Shown here in pieces: positions 23,270-34,278 of a stretch of DNA of 64,000 nt. Position numbers and translations under genes: made by a program. Source of the stretch: Lactarius indigo (taxonomy: Eukaryota > Basidiomycota > Agaricomycetes > Russulales > Russulaceae); the NCBI GenBank assembly GCA_025766275.1, contig JAFKAC010000019.1, positions 62,001 through 126,000 of the forward strand, in the 5' to 3' direction. Each line of letters begins with the position of its first letter. The first letter of the stretch is position 1. The notes below the pieces were generated by a model. The model made no database searches and was not told where the DNA came from. It saw nothing but the letters and a program-made list of their open reading frames with translations.

Positions 23270-24560
23270 GAGGGCAGTGACATGGTCATGGCAATGGCCG
23301 ATGTGTGGCGGGGTGGCAGTGGGACGGGTAGCAGCGGTGTCATGGATTGCCATAGGCCTGCAGGTTCAATATAAGAAAAAAAACAAAACCAAAAAATAAA
23401 AATAAAACTTATCTAAATATTGAGCCAAGTGTGTGGCGGCGACATTGCCACGACCGGCGTGGTGGTAAGCAAGGGAGACAGTGGTCCTGCACGAGTTCAA
23501 CATTAAAAGAAAAAAAAAAAAGAAAAAAAAAAAGAAAAAGAAAAACTTATCTAGATTTGTGGAGCCGAGGTAGGAGGGCGTGGGGTCACGACAGGGCTTG
23601 CACGTAGCAAGTTGGCACTGTGGTGGGGGTCTTGCGTCCATGTTGGGAATGTCGCCGTGGACCGGCGTGGTGGAAAGGCGAAGTCGTTGAGGCACGGCGG
23701 TTGGAGGGGACGGCGTGGTGCCATTGTCCTGTCTTGCATGTGGCGAGGCGGTGGCGAGGACCTGCGAGGTGAGGTGCGAGGTGCATTGCATGCGCTGGAG
23801 AAGCAAGATGAGAAAAAGAAAAAGAAAAAGAAAAAGAGAGAAAAAAAAAACATATCTTGTCTGCTGGGCCGAAGCCCAGCTCGTCGTCAGCCGCCTCTTC
23901 GTGATGAGCGTGGTGAGGAACGGCGGCGGCAGGCGTTGGGGCTGAGGAAGGGAGGTGGCGGCTTGCATAGCCGGCGCTCGCCGCAGACGAGCGAGGTGTG
24001 GGCGTCGTCCTTGCATACAGCGGGTGTGGTGGTAGATCCTTGAGTGGCCTGTTAAAAGAAAACAAAAAAAAAAAAATGTACCATTGGCTGCATCTTGCGT
24101 TGGCCGTGGGAGTGGAGGTCACACTGGCCGGGCTGAGATGGTGGTGGTGTGGGCGGGTGCAGTGGCCTGGATATCAGCGTGATGAGAGATGAGAAAAAAA
24201 AAGACTTACTATATCCAAGATGTAGGAGGGAGGTGACGTGGCGACTGGGCGTGGCGACTTAGAAAAAAATCGTCAAGTGGAGGCTTAATCTGTGGCGTGA
24301 ACGCGTGAACACCCACTCACTCCATTTCCTCTCAACGCTCCCCCACCTGGGGTTTTTTTTTCTTCTCTTCCCACCACGCACGCGGGCCACCTCCACAGCC
24401 TACGCCAGAGGAAAGACGCGGTTGGGGAAGAGCTGGACTTCGGCTCAATGCATAAGTTTTTTTTTTCTTTCTTTTTTTTTCTTTTTTTCTTTCATTCTTT
24501 TTTTCCGTTTGCAGGACCCCCTGTGCACATGAACCACCACGGCCGTGGCCATACCGGCCT
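23270..24560. repeat. DNA-1 interior: intron-like A/T tracts alternating with GC-rich blocks
   Basis: At least four GC-rich blocks separated by A-runs lie at about 23370-23405, 23504-23550, 23812-23850 and 24054-24078, with another at 24190. A T-run on the other strand lies at 24449-24506. Read on the minus strand, the A-runs look like introns: ATAAGT or GTAAGT, a long pyrimidine tract, then CAG. The T-run at 24449 shows the same pattern on the plus strand. No consistent protein was found, so this may be an amplified gene fragment or low-complexity sequence. Confidence 0.4.
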
Positions 24561-25000
24561 CATCGCTACCCCCGACGCGGTACACCATGCCCTGACCGCC
24601 AACCCGCCACCACGCCGCCCCAACCTGGCGTCCAAGACCCCGCCACCCCCAACTTAACACCACGCCGCCCCGTTATATCACGCAAGACCCCGCTGCCGTC
24701 GCCGCCGACCTGCCACGCCACGCCAATGCGGCGTGCAAGACGCCGCCACCACCGACCCGCCGTGCCACCCCAGTACGCCCACCACCACCTGCGCCATGCC
24801 GCCCCAACACGCCACGCAAGACCCTGCCACCGCCGACCCGCCACGCTGCCTCATCACGGCATGCAAGGCCCCGTCACGCGGTTTCAAGACCCCGGCACCA
24901 CCGCTGCCCCAGCACGCGGCTTCAAGACTCCGCCACTACCAGCATACCCCCACACCACCCTGACACGCCACGCAAGACCCCTACTGCTACCATGTTTCCC
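24560..25000 (+). repeat. DNA-1 C-rich degenerate tandem repeat
   Basis: Repeated CCGCCACC, CACGCAAGACCC and CGCCCCAACACGCC-type modules with degenerate spacing. Open frames here are compositional and not believed to be genes. Confidence 0.55.
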
Positions 25001-25079
25001 TAATACATTAATCAAACTGTAGTTACATGTACTCTTCTCAGTCAAATATATTATTGTTTTTTGAATGGAGCTACAGTTC

Positions 25080-25333
25080 ACTAAGTTGCACTGAAGTGCT
25101 TTGCTGGATGTGATGTAAATTTGGACACATCCAGTCAAAACATACTGAACATGTGTTCATTTATGCAGATATTTGGTAATATTTCCCAAAATATAACTAG
25201 ATATTAGAGGGGAGGTCTTTATCTTGCCAATTTTTCACAACTTTTGAAAAATCATAGCAATTATTCATATATTACCAATTTTCTAAAAGTTTCTAAATTT
25301 TTTAAAAATTCTAGGATACCGTTTTTCCTGATG
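25080..25333 (-). repeat. DNA-1 right terminal inverted repeat
   Basis: Inverted copy of the left end, terminating ...CCTGATG at 25333 before the CT duplication. Its inner part aligns imperfectly with 22960-23160. Confidence 0.75.
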
Positions 25334-25814
25334 CTGGGATGAGTTCCGTCATTGTGTATGTTTTAGGGGAGATTATGCTTTTGTTAATGATGAAGGCTAC
25401 TCCCACGGTTGCACGCGGGTTCAGTGGGTCATGTGACGTGACTAGGTCAAATTTCCAGCCAAAACAGTTGAGTATGCTGTGGACTTGTTCATTGTCCAGG
25501 TGGGTTTCTTGGATGGCTAGAATTGCTATTTTGTAGGTGTTTAGCATGCGGTTTATTGTAGACCATTTTTCGATTCCGTTCATTTGGTGCGATGGGGCTG
25601 TGAAGCCATTCACATTTAGGGTCGCTATATTAATGTTGGCTTTACGCCGTAATGCGGTTTGACTACGGGTAGTGGGCATTTGTTGCCCGTGTGTTGGTTG
25701 GTACTGTTCTGTACCACGGCGTACACTCCCTCGTCTGGGGTGTTCACCGTTTGTCCAGGTGGGGACTTGTGCATGCGGGGGATTGGGACAGGGCAGGGCG
25801 GTGCTTACAGGCAT
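25334..25814 (-). CDS. LINE ORF2, N-terminal segment: start of apurinic-type endonuclease
   Basis: ATG at 25814 opens a Pro-rich leader, then ANINIATLNVNGF (first endonuclease motif, near 25640), AILAIQETHLDNEQV (catalytic Glu, near 25520) and ATVGVAFIINKSI. The segment stops at the DNA-1 junction after ELIP. With DNA-1 (2,412 bp plus one CT copy) and GypC removed, ORF2 runs from 25814 to 10780: 5,034 nt, 1,677 codons plus stop, uninterrupted. ORF1 ends 131 bp upstream. Confidence 0.9.
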
Positions 25815-25944
25815 CGTGCGTGGGGGAGGGTGAGCAGGGGTGTCTCGTATTTAAGTATTCTATGGAGACTAGCTAATTTTTGGGTCGGAACATTTCTATT
25901 TACATTCGGGGTGGGTATCTAGTGTGGTTTTGGTTGCCGGTTCG

Positions 25945-26959
25945 CTACACGTAAGTGGTGGGTCCAGCTCCCCTGCCTCGGCTCCTGGTTTTGCCTTTTT
26001 CGTTGCGTCTCTTAGGGCCATTCCAGCCGTCGACCTCAGGGAACGGGCATAGTCCTTGAGGGTGGTCTACTCCATGGCAGATCCCGCAGTTGTATGGGCT
26101 GATATTCGTGATCCCGGTCCCCATCATTGGGGCCGAGTAAGTGCAGCTCGCCAGGTATTTCCTCATCCTGGGCCATATGCCTAGGTTGATCGCCTCTCGT
26201 CCTTTGGCATAGACGTTGAATTGCGGGATCAATAGGTCCCCAGGCTGCTTGATGTCGAGGCGAGTGAGGTAGACTGAGCTGATGAGTTTTATGAGGGCCT
26301 CGCGTACTTGTAGCCGTTCTTCTTCTGGGAGTTCATTTGCAATCATTGCGACATAGTTTCTCATTTCAATGTCTTCCCAGACTCCTTTGATGATGACTTC
26401 AATGTCTTCTTTCATCATGGAGTGGAATCCTCTGATTGCGAAGAGGAACTCTGGGCATACGCGTCCCAGGGGGGTGGCTCGAAATGTGATGGCAGGGGAT
26501 GACCATACTGTTCGTTTGAGGAGGGTGTCGGCTTGTTCAGTGGTTAGGTTGAAGATCAAGAAGGCATTGGGGTGACGTTTGGCTGCGGTGGCCTCGGCAC
26601 TGGCTCGCGGGGTTGCTACTCCTACACTCTGTGATTTGGTGATTTCCGCTATGGCGGCCATGAGTCGCGCTTTGATGTCTTCATGCATGTTGACAGCTCT
26701 CGCCTCATTGTCGAAGGGGATGGCTATTAGTTTCCTGCATTGGAAATTTTCCCAGTCAGTGATGAGGTTGAGGTCGAGGTGTTCGAAGATGGAAGTTGGG
26801 TGCGCATCCTGTACTTGGGGCATGGGGCCTGGGGTGAACTTGTCGACGATGGCTAGTGGGTTGGTGCCACCCACGTTGGGGTCGGTGCGGTCGGCTTCTA
26901 CCAGGCCTCTAACCGAGGTAGCGGGTCTTCCAGCTCCGGTGGAGGGGCTGGGGGATGTG
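25945..26959 (-). CDS. LINE ORF1, C-terminal segment with CCHC knuckle
   Basis: Nucleic-acid-binding ORF1 protein. The segment reads ...SPSPSTGAGRPATSV... through EHLDLNLITDWENF, SPAITFRATPLGRVCPEFLFAIRGF and ends with a CCHC knuckle CGICHGVDHPQGLC (near 26080) and a basic tail KRRNEKGKTRSRGRG. It continues from 48 nt at 46725-46772 and from 53979-54533. After removing GypD and GypE with one TSD each, ORF1 is 1,608 nt (535 codons plus stop) with no interruption. It probably coats LINE RNA; this is inferred from its position and knuckle, since no named domain was recognised apart from the zinc motif. Confidence 0.88.
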
Positions 26960-27734
26960 TGTCATGGACGCTCTATTTTTGCCTTATTTTTCTGTATTTT
27001 TACGGATTTATTTGGCCAAGATACAAGCCTCCAACGCGATGCTCAAACATCCAAGTCCTTATCATTAGATATGATAAGATGGTTAGTCATGTGATGCCAA
27101 CATGTGCACCCACAAGCACGTGACCCTGAGATAGTAACTTCCTTATCGGATGTTACCTCTTTAGGTCATCTTCCACATTAGTATAGTAGTTTCTCATTGG
27201 ACGATAAGCAGGGAACATTCTAGATAGTTCTAGACCACGTTGTTATAGGGTTATGACTCATAGATAAGGACACGTCATTGTTCCGTCAGCGTTAATGACT
27301 GTGCATCAGTCAGCACAATAGATAACGCTATTATTAGACACGACGCATCAGCGTCTGACTCATTACTATTACATGTACCTTTAGTAACAAGGTTCTATAG
27401 TAATTCGAACTCAGCCGCAGCATAGTATATAAACCCTCATGTAGCGTCCTGAGTGGAACCAACTTGTCCTCTTGGTTCTCCACTCAGGTGCGTATCCTTC
27501 TGTACTTCCCTTACCTCTCCAATGTTAACTTGTCCTCTTGGTTCTCCACTCAGCGTGCCACTGTGTGATCACCTTGCCTTTGACCTTGTATAAAGGTCTC
27601 ACGTGTGCATACTCTCCGCAGTGACTGTACGTTCGGCGCGTGACTTGTCTCCGCGCTAGGCTTGAGTGTGTTCCCAGCTCAGTTCACTTACACTCTTTCT
27701 TGGTCTAGTTGTTGCGATAAGCCACACCGCTACA
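26960..27734 (+). repeat. GypD 5' LTR
   Basis: TGTCATGG...CGCTACA, 775 bp. TATAAA at 27428-27433 is followed 33 nt later by AACTTGTCCT (27461-27470), the inferred start. A 27-bp segment from the start (27461-27487) is duplicated at 27527-27553. The start lies in the loop of an inverted repeat CTGAGTGGAACCAA / TTGGTTCTCCACTCAG. Confidence 0.94.
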
Positions 27735-27736
27735 TT

Positions 27737-27746
27737 AGGACAAGTT
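27737..27746 (+). other. GypD self-primer binding site
   Basis: AGGACAAGTT, 2 nt after the LTR, is the reverse complement of AACTTGTCCT at 27461-27470 (10 of 10), which lies 33 nt downstream of TATAAA. A second copy of the complementary sequence is at 27527. Confidence 0.66.
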
Positions 27747-28320
27747 CTTCCTTCACACGCCCCTTCAATTACCGGTGTTTTCCTTCTAGGTGGTTGACGA
27801 CCACAAGTCCCTTGTGTCACACACCTCACTCTTTGCCTGTGGACCTTTGTACGCAGAATCTGCGCTATCTTGGTACAACTCTAGTGTCCGTAAAATCGGC
27901 ATAGATTGTGCTTGCCTATAGGACTTTATCTGGTCATCAGTAAAGTTCCTGGGTACTGCTTGCAGAACTGGTCACCACGCCAGATAAGCTGCAAGTGGAA
28001 GAGAAGCCTGCCAGGCCTAGCCTGCAACAGCTGTACGCGAAGTAAACAGAACAGTTTGAGAGCGCTTCGGCGTGAGAGGCAGCCAATAGGTCGAGGAGAC
28101 TGCGGCAGACAGCCTTGTGTTCTTGCACAAATCCATTACCCCATTCCTGAGTTTTCCGTTATCGCCGCAGCCTCGCGCAGTGTGAAACACCACTGTGTAT
28201 TGGTCTTGCTTGATCGGATTCTCCAATCACCTTCGACTTAGCGTTTCGCGGTCGTCGTAACACGTCGTCATATTATACCACCTTCCATTTTTCAAACTGC
28301 CTTGCATATTTGCGAACATC
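27747..28320 (+). other. GypD untranslated leader
   Basis: About 570 bp between the primer-binding site and the first sequence that looks like Gag. Short open frames here have no recognisable domain. It probably holds the packaging/leader region of the element RNA. Confidence 0.5.
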
Positions 28321-30295
28321 CGTCAGTGTCTTCGACGTATCTTTCGAAGGAGACAGGAAACAGTACTCCCTGTCCCAGCACCCCCGTCACCCCCACGATC
28401 ATATTTCACTCCAAATTCAGCCTCTGCCTCGGCATCGCTACACGTTCACGGAACAGGTCAATCGTCCTCTGACCCAATCCCCTCACCTCGATTTGCATCC
28501 CCTACTCCGACAGCAGCTTCGGAGCACTCCTACCACTCGGCGCACTCCTCCTCCAACGAGACACTCGTTGATGACCCCCACGCACCCCCTGTAGTTTATT
28601 AGCAAGAAGTCTTCGCTGGTGAAGAAGTTCACTACAGGTTCTCTTTAGAAGGCGAACCACAGAACGACGCGGAAGCATACGTCCGCGCCATCTATTACGA
28701 TAGAGATTTCCACTTCGCCCTTCTAGAACTTCACGGAGCATTTGGCCTTGTTGCAGGCACCCCTTTCACCGTCCCTCAGCTGATCGCCTTTGCGGCAGCA
28801 CTAGTCCCCGAACTTTCTCCTCCCCCATCCGTCCACTCCCACGATAGCTCCCAAAGGGAAACAGAGAGCAGCTCAGGCTCAAGCTCAGTATCCCACAGGA
28901 GTAACGTCCAAGTACAGAACAATCCTCTCTAAAGAAGAAAAAGAGTGGATCAAGAACTTCGATAACTGGGACAACTTCGACGAAGACGAACAGCTTTGCC
29001 TTATCGAAGACAGACGGGAGTCGATCAAAAAGTACGAGGAAAGAAAAAGACAAGACGAGTTAGATAGGATGTCCGCTGCTGCCGCCGCTCCCACCACACC
29101 AACAGCTCCTGCCCCGCCCCCAACTCTTAACGACTGCCTTTGCCTCATCAGCGATCTAGGCCAGGTAGTTGGCATACTTACGCAAAAGGTCACGGACTTG
29201 ACCGCACAGGTTTCAGCAACCGCGGCCAAGCCCAGCCCTAAGCACAAGGAAGTAGTGGCCCATCCCAAAGCCTGGGATGGGAAAGGCAACTCTACAGATG
29301 CCCGTCACTTCCTTGCAGCCTTCCACAATTGGGCAGGCTCACAGCAGGACGCTATGAACACCTGGGACCCGGCCCAGGGCATGTACTTCCAGGCAGAAGA
29401 CCGCTGGATTATGGCGGTTCTTAACCTTATGGAAGGGGAAGCCAAGTCATGGGCTCTCCCTTACCTTGAACAACTTCAGTCAAACAATATCCCGTTCGGT
29501 AGCTCCTGGGATGAATTTGTCAAAGAGTTTAACCGACGGTTTTCGCCCCTTGACACCACAGAAACAGCAAGGGAACAGCTGAAGAAGACAAAACAGGGCC
29601 GCGGATCGGTTGCAGAGTACCGATCCGTGTTCGAACAATACTCTGGACAAACTGGATGGTCAAAAGCAGACCTCCGCACCCGCTTTTACGACGGTCTCTT
29701 GGACCGTGTAAAAGACGCCTTAGCCTTGACGGACAAGGCCCACGTCGACTTCGACGACCTCAAGCAGGTCTCACAGTCGCTAGATCAGCGACTGAGACAG
29801 AGGGACTCGGAGAAGAAGGGCGGTTCGTCCAGCCAGTCGATCTTGCCTGCAGGCAAGCTGTCCGACCCAGACGCGATGCAAGTTGACGCATCACGTCAGC
29901 AGGGATCCGGCACGAGCAAGCCCGCATCTGGCGGAAAGACTCGGCAAGACTATCAAAAACACATGCAAGGCAAGTGTTATGGGTGTGGTTCTAAGGACCA
30001 CTCAAAGAAGGATGGAAATCACGAACGCGACGTGTGCCACCATTGTCAAAAGGTCGGACATAGGGCACCCGTCTGCATGCTCAAATTTATGGGGAAACCC
30101 GCCAAAGTGAAAGCTGTGGCCAGTAGTGAGGAGACCCCCTCCCAACCTTCTTCCAGTCAGTCGGCGGCTTCCACCGCCCAATCAAGTATTCCCGCACCAC
30201 CCAAAGCCAATATGTCCCAGGCAGACATGGCAAAGTTATTGGCGGCGCTTACAGCCCAACAAGAGCAAATCAACGCTCTTAAGGCGGCTTTTTAG
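28321..30295 (+). pseudogene. gag: GypD gag, N-terminal part degraded
   Basis: A Ser/Pro-rich frame (28321 on) reads through VDDPHAPPVVY, TAG at 28600, then EVFAGEEVHYRFSLEGEP... to about 28835, where a shift of one base is needed to enter the frame SKEEKEWIKNFDNWDNFDEDEQ. That frame then runs without stop through ATG 29069 to TAG 30293-30295. The 408-aa main part has a coiled segment (LISDLGQVVGILTQKVTDL), a Gag domain (ARHFLAAFHNWAG; WDEFVKEFNRRFSPLD; VAEYRSVFEQ) and knuckles CYGCGSKDHSKKDGNHERDVCHHCQKVGHRAPVC, only the second a standard CCHC. The upstream assignment is less certain than the 408-aa part. Confidence 0.78.
30287..30295 (+). other. GypD possible -1 slip at the gag stop
   Basis: The last gag codons are GCT TTT TAG. 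The pol frame is -1 relative to gag and is open from here (LDRGVVIAADSPCK...) although no ATG lies nearby. UUU in the P site can re-pair with UUU after a -1 slip while the stop occupies the A site. The phase relation is seen; the mechanism is inferred. Confidence 0.4.
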
Positions 30296-33165
30296 ATCGA
30301 GGGGTAGTCATAGCTGCGGACTCCCCCTGTAAAACAGATACGGTTGACTCGGCTTCATGTAGTTGTAAGATATGCCTACGATCTCACCTCGTTTTGGACT
30401 CGGACCAATCTGTAATTCCTACGTACCATTCTGTTTCTGCCTGTAAAGTTGATAGTAGTGATGTCTCAGCTTCCTGTTCTGATTCTACATCTACATCTGC
30501 CTCGGAGATGAACAATAGTATTAGTGTTCCGATTGCTCCACAATTTGTAGCAGCGCCGCAAGTGATGATTTCTGATGCAGCGCTTTCTTCATGTATAATT
30601 CCCGAAACAAAAGATAGCAGATCTCATTTTCATATTTCTGTTGAATTACAAGGACGTCATCGTACTGTAAAAGTAGCAGCCATGGTAGACTCCGGAGCAA
30701 CCTCGTTGTTCCTGGACAAGAAGTATGCTGACCGCCACAAGATGTTGCAAGTTCCGCTGGAGCATCCCATCACCCTATACAATATCGATGGAACGCTCAA
30801 TGAAGCTGGCAGTATCACCCATAAAGTAACACTTGTCCTAAAAGTTGGTCCTAGTGCAGAGAAGTTCGACTTTATGGTCACCTCACTAGGCCCAGAACGA
30901 GTTATATTGGGACTGCCTTGGCTTAGACATCAGAACCCGCACATAGATTGGCAGGAAGGTACTATGTGTCTCAACTCCAGCGCTGAAATAGCTGCACCGG
31001 AGATAGAGATAGAGGTGACGCGCATTATGGCAAACCGAATGGAACGCCGCCGTCTCCTTGCGGAGAAAGTGTTGGACACAGTCTCTGATGAAGTTTTCTG
31101 TTTGGCTGGTTTCACGTACTCTCAGCAGATTGCCGAGAAAGCGATAACCTCCAAAACTAAGAAAACCTTCGAAGAGATGGTCCCCGAACACTATCGTGAC
31201 TTCGCAAAAGTCTTCTCTGAGGAAGAATCCCAGAGACTCCCTGAGCATCAACCATGGGACCACACCATAGACCTAGAACCAGATGCAGTCAAGCACTGGA
31301 AGGTCAAAATATACCCCATGTCACCCAGCAAGCACGTAGAATTGGACAAATTCTTGGATGAACATATAGGGAAAGGATATTTAGTGCCATCTAAGTCACC
31401 TATGGCATCCCCTGTATTCTTCATCAAGAAAAAGGATGGCAAGCTCCGTCTGGTCCAAGACTATCGGCGTCTTAACAAAATTACCATTAAGAACCGATAT
31501 CCACTTCCACTCGCTGCCGACATTATCAACAGGCTTGAGGGAGCTCAATACTTCACCAAATTTGACGTTCGATGGGGATATCATAATATTCGCATCAAAG
31601 AAGGCGATGAATGGAAAGGCGCCATTGTCACCAATAGGGGTCTATACGAACCGAAAGTTATGTACTTTGGTATGACTAATAGCCCGGCCACTTTCCAAGC
31701 CTTAATGAACGCCGTCTTTGCTGATCTAATCGCACAAGGAGAGGTCGCCGTATATATGGATGATATTCTCATCTATAGCAATAACCTCAAACACCACCGC
31801 AAGATAGTACGCAAGGTGTTAACACGGTTAGAGCAATACGACCTCTATCTCAAGCCTGAGAAGTGCGATTTTGAAAAGCAAGAAATGGAGTATCTTGGGA
31901 TGATTATCCACCCTGGAGAAGTGCAGATGGACCCTGGCAAGGTCTCTGCAGTAAAGGAGTGGCCAACCCCGACTACGCTCAAAGAAGTTAGAGCATTCAT
32001 TGGGTTTGCCAATTTCTATAGAAGGTTCATTAAGGACTTCGCAGCTATTGCTCGACCCCTTCATGACCTTACTAAGAAAGACACTCCTTGGATCTGGCAG
32101 TCTGAACAGCAGAAAGCCTTTGACCTGTTGAAGGAACGTTTCGTACAAGAACCTATTCTTAAGGTTTACGATCCGAACCTCCCAACCAGAGTTGAGGTAG
32201 ATGCTTCAGGATTTGCTACTGGTGGTATTTTAACTCAGAAATACCCGGATGGTCTCTGGCACCCCATTGTGTATCGTTCACAGTCTATGAGCAAGGAAGA
32301 ACGCAATTATGAGATTTACAACAGAGAAATGCTCGGCTTAATCCACGCCTTAGAGGATTGGAGACATTTCCTCGAAGGCATCTCTTTTGAAGTGATCACC
32401 GACCATAAGAATATGGAGTGGTGGGCAACCATGAAAGACTTAAATAGACGCCAAGCTAGATGGGCCCTATTCTTAAGTCGGTTCGCCTTCAAAATCACTT
32501 ACAAAAAAGGAGAATCCATGCAAGCCGATGCATTAAGTCGTTTCTCACGAGACCAAGTCCGGGACTCTGAAGACAACCGCCAGGTTCAGGTATTAAAACC
32601 TGAGCACTTCCTCGCTGCTGCTAAAGTGCACTTCGTCCCTGAAATAGACTCCCTAGAGAGCCGTATTAAGCTCGCATCTATTAGAGAAGCTGAAGTAATA
32701 GAAGGTCTTAAAAGCATCTCTAAGACCGCTCCTAGAGCTCTCACAGATGGCGTCTTAATGTGGGAAGAAGAAGATGGTTTCGTTTACCACTGGGGTAAAT
32801 TATATGTCCCAAACGATCGTGCCCTTCATAGGGATGTGGTTAAGTCTTGCCACGACTCGGTCACTACCGGACACCCTGGAAAGAATGGAACTATAGAGCT
32901 AGTAAGCCGCTATTACTGGTGGCCACACATGTCAGGCTTCATTGCCTCATACGTAGAAGGATGCGATCGATGCCAACGATATCGCAAAGATCTGCACCCC
33001 AAAGCAACCATTCAGCCGCAAGAAGTACCTGAGGGACCTTGGCAGATAGTTGGGATCGATCTGATCGGACCACTGCCTATGTCACGTGGGAAGGATATGA
33101 TCTTAAACATCGTAGATCATTATACCAAACAGATTCATCTGTTTCCCGTGACTTCTCAGATTACG
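30292..33165 (+). pseudogene. pol: GypD pol, N-terminal part: protease, RT, RNase H, integrase N-terminus
   Basis: Open in one frame to the DNA-2 insertion. A Ser-rich leader precedes the protease (VDSGATSLFLDKKY near 30690). RT: QDYRRLNKITIKNRYPLP, FGMTNSPATFQ and YMDDILIYSNN (near 31755). RNase H: VEVDASGFATGGIL near 32195 and the Glu/Asp motifs in YEIYNREMLGLIHAL and ITDHKNMEWW. Integrase zinc finger: TGHPGKNGTIE...CDRCQ (32868-32975), with the first catalytic Asp in GIDLIGPLP. The frame is cut at SQIT; codons after 33165 belong to DNA-2. The rest lies at 44924-45937. Confidence 0.92.
33159..33165 (+). other. DNA-2 left target-site duplication
   Basis: GATTACG, repeated at 44917-44923. 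GypD needs only one copy to read SQITADGVA in frame across the junction. Confidence 0.88.
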
Positions 33166-34175
33166 CTCAGTAAAAAAGAAAAGTCACACAAAGTCACACA
33201 AAGTCAGCTCAAAGTCAATGACTTTTCACTTGACTGATGTCCTATTTTAGCGACTTCAAAAGTCAGGAAAAAGTCACAAAAAAGTCAGTCTAAGGTCAAT
33301 GTATAGTCACTTGGTAGTCAATGACTTTTCATTGACTTTTTGTTGACTGATGTCCTATTTTTTCGACTTTGAATTGACTGCTGAAGTCAAGTGCAAGTCA
33401 TTAAAAAGTCAACAAAAAGTCATTGAAAAGTCACTGTAAGTCATTGACTTTTCATTGACTTTTTGTTGACTGATGTCCTATTTTTTCGACTTTGAATTGA
33501 CTGCTGAAGTCAAGTGCAAGTCATTAAAAAGTCAACAAAAAGTCATTGAAAAGTCACTGTAAGTCATTGACTTTTCATTGACTTTTTGTTGACTGATGTC
33601 CTATTTTTTCGACTTTGAACTGACTGCCGAAGTCAAGCACAAGTCATTACAAAGTCAACAAAAAGTCAATGAAAAGTCACTGACTTACAGCGACTTTCCA
33701 TTGACTTTTTGTTGACTAAGGAAGTCAAGCTCCAGTCATTCAAAAGTCAACAAAAAGTCAATGAAAAGTCACTGACTTACAGCGACTTTCCATTGACTTT
33801 TTGTTGACTAAGGAAGTCAAGCTCCAGTCATTCAAAAGTCAACAAAAAGTCATTGACTAAGAACTGACTTTGTTTGACTTTTAATTGACTTTTCAAAGTC
33901 AATTGGCAGTCAACAAAAAAAGTCGCACAAAAGTCAACAAAAAGTCAATGACTTTTTATTGACTATGGAAGTCAATTTCCAGTCATTCAAAAGTCAATAA
34001 AAAGTCGTTGACTAAGAACTGACTTTGTTTGACTTTTAATTGACTTTCAAAGTCAATTAACAGTCAACATAAAAGTCACACAAAAGTCACACAAAAGTCG
34101 AACAAAAGTCACCAATATTATTGACTACAGACTGACTTTTAGCTGACTTTGGGAGTCAGTTTAAAGTCACACATT
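33166..34175. repeat. DNA-2 left subterminal AGTCA/TGACT array with hairpin units
   Basis: Dense alternation of AAAAGTCA and TGACTTTT motifs. A block of about 120 bp containing GTTGACTGATGTCCTATTTT recurs near 33345, 33465 and 33590. Other stretches form near-perfect inverted repeats, for example AGTCAACAAAAAGTCAATG against CATTGACTTTTTGTTGACT around 33650-33715 and again around 33745-33810. The core motif also occurs at the right end. These are candidate transposase or accessory-protein binding sites, as subterminal repeats are for En/Spm TNPA. Confidence 0.85.
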
Positions 34176-34278
34176 AATCACGCGAGAAATTCCGACAGCA
34201 AAAAAAGATATATTTTTTTTGTGACAAACAGGCCCACCGCCGTGAACAATACGAGAGCTTTGATTTAAAAGATGGGCG
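34176..34278. other. DNA-2 spacer, likely 3' UTR of the minus-strand gene
   Basis: AT-rich stretch with an A-run and T-run around 34200-34220, just downstream of the TAG at 34279-34281 of the 8-exon gene. No motif is clear enough to call a polyadenylation signal. Confidence 0.4.

Larger units (their letters stand above)
22922..25333. mobile_element. DNA-1: non-autonomous DNA transposon with long imperfect TIRs (2,412 bp)
   Basis: The ends read CATCAGGAAAAA(T/C)GGTATCC in opposite orientation. The similarity continues imperfectly for about 230 bp on each side (22922-23160; about 25080-25333). A 2-bp TSD, CT (22920-22921; 25334-25335), is supported because removing the insert plus one CT restores the LINE frame ELIPGRAITLKI. 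No transposase domain was recognised. The interior is G-rich on the left and C-rich on the right. The halves look inverted relative to each other, for example GAGCTGG(A/G)CTTCGGC at about 24430 plus and about 23885 minus. A 2-bp TSD would suit a CACTA-like mobiliser, but that is inference. Confidence 0.82.

Noticed and set aside
23366..24122. Phe- and Ser-rich open frames in DNA-1
   Set aside because: They are translations of A/T runs and GC-rich blocks with no conserved motif; no consistent spliced product could be built.
22922..25333. DNA-1 as part of the LINE (an intron or variable region)
   Set aside because: Inverted termini and exact frame restoration on removal with one CT copy show that it is a separate insertion.
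33238..34260. Centromere or replication origin based on AT-rich repeats
   Set aside because: The array ends with the element terminus and recurs at the other end, so it is explained as subterminal sequence of DNA-2. The sequence gives no independent evidence for a centromere.
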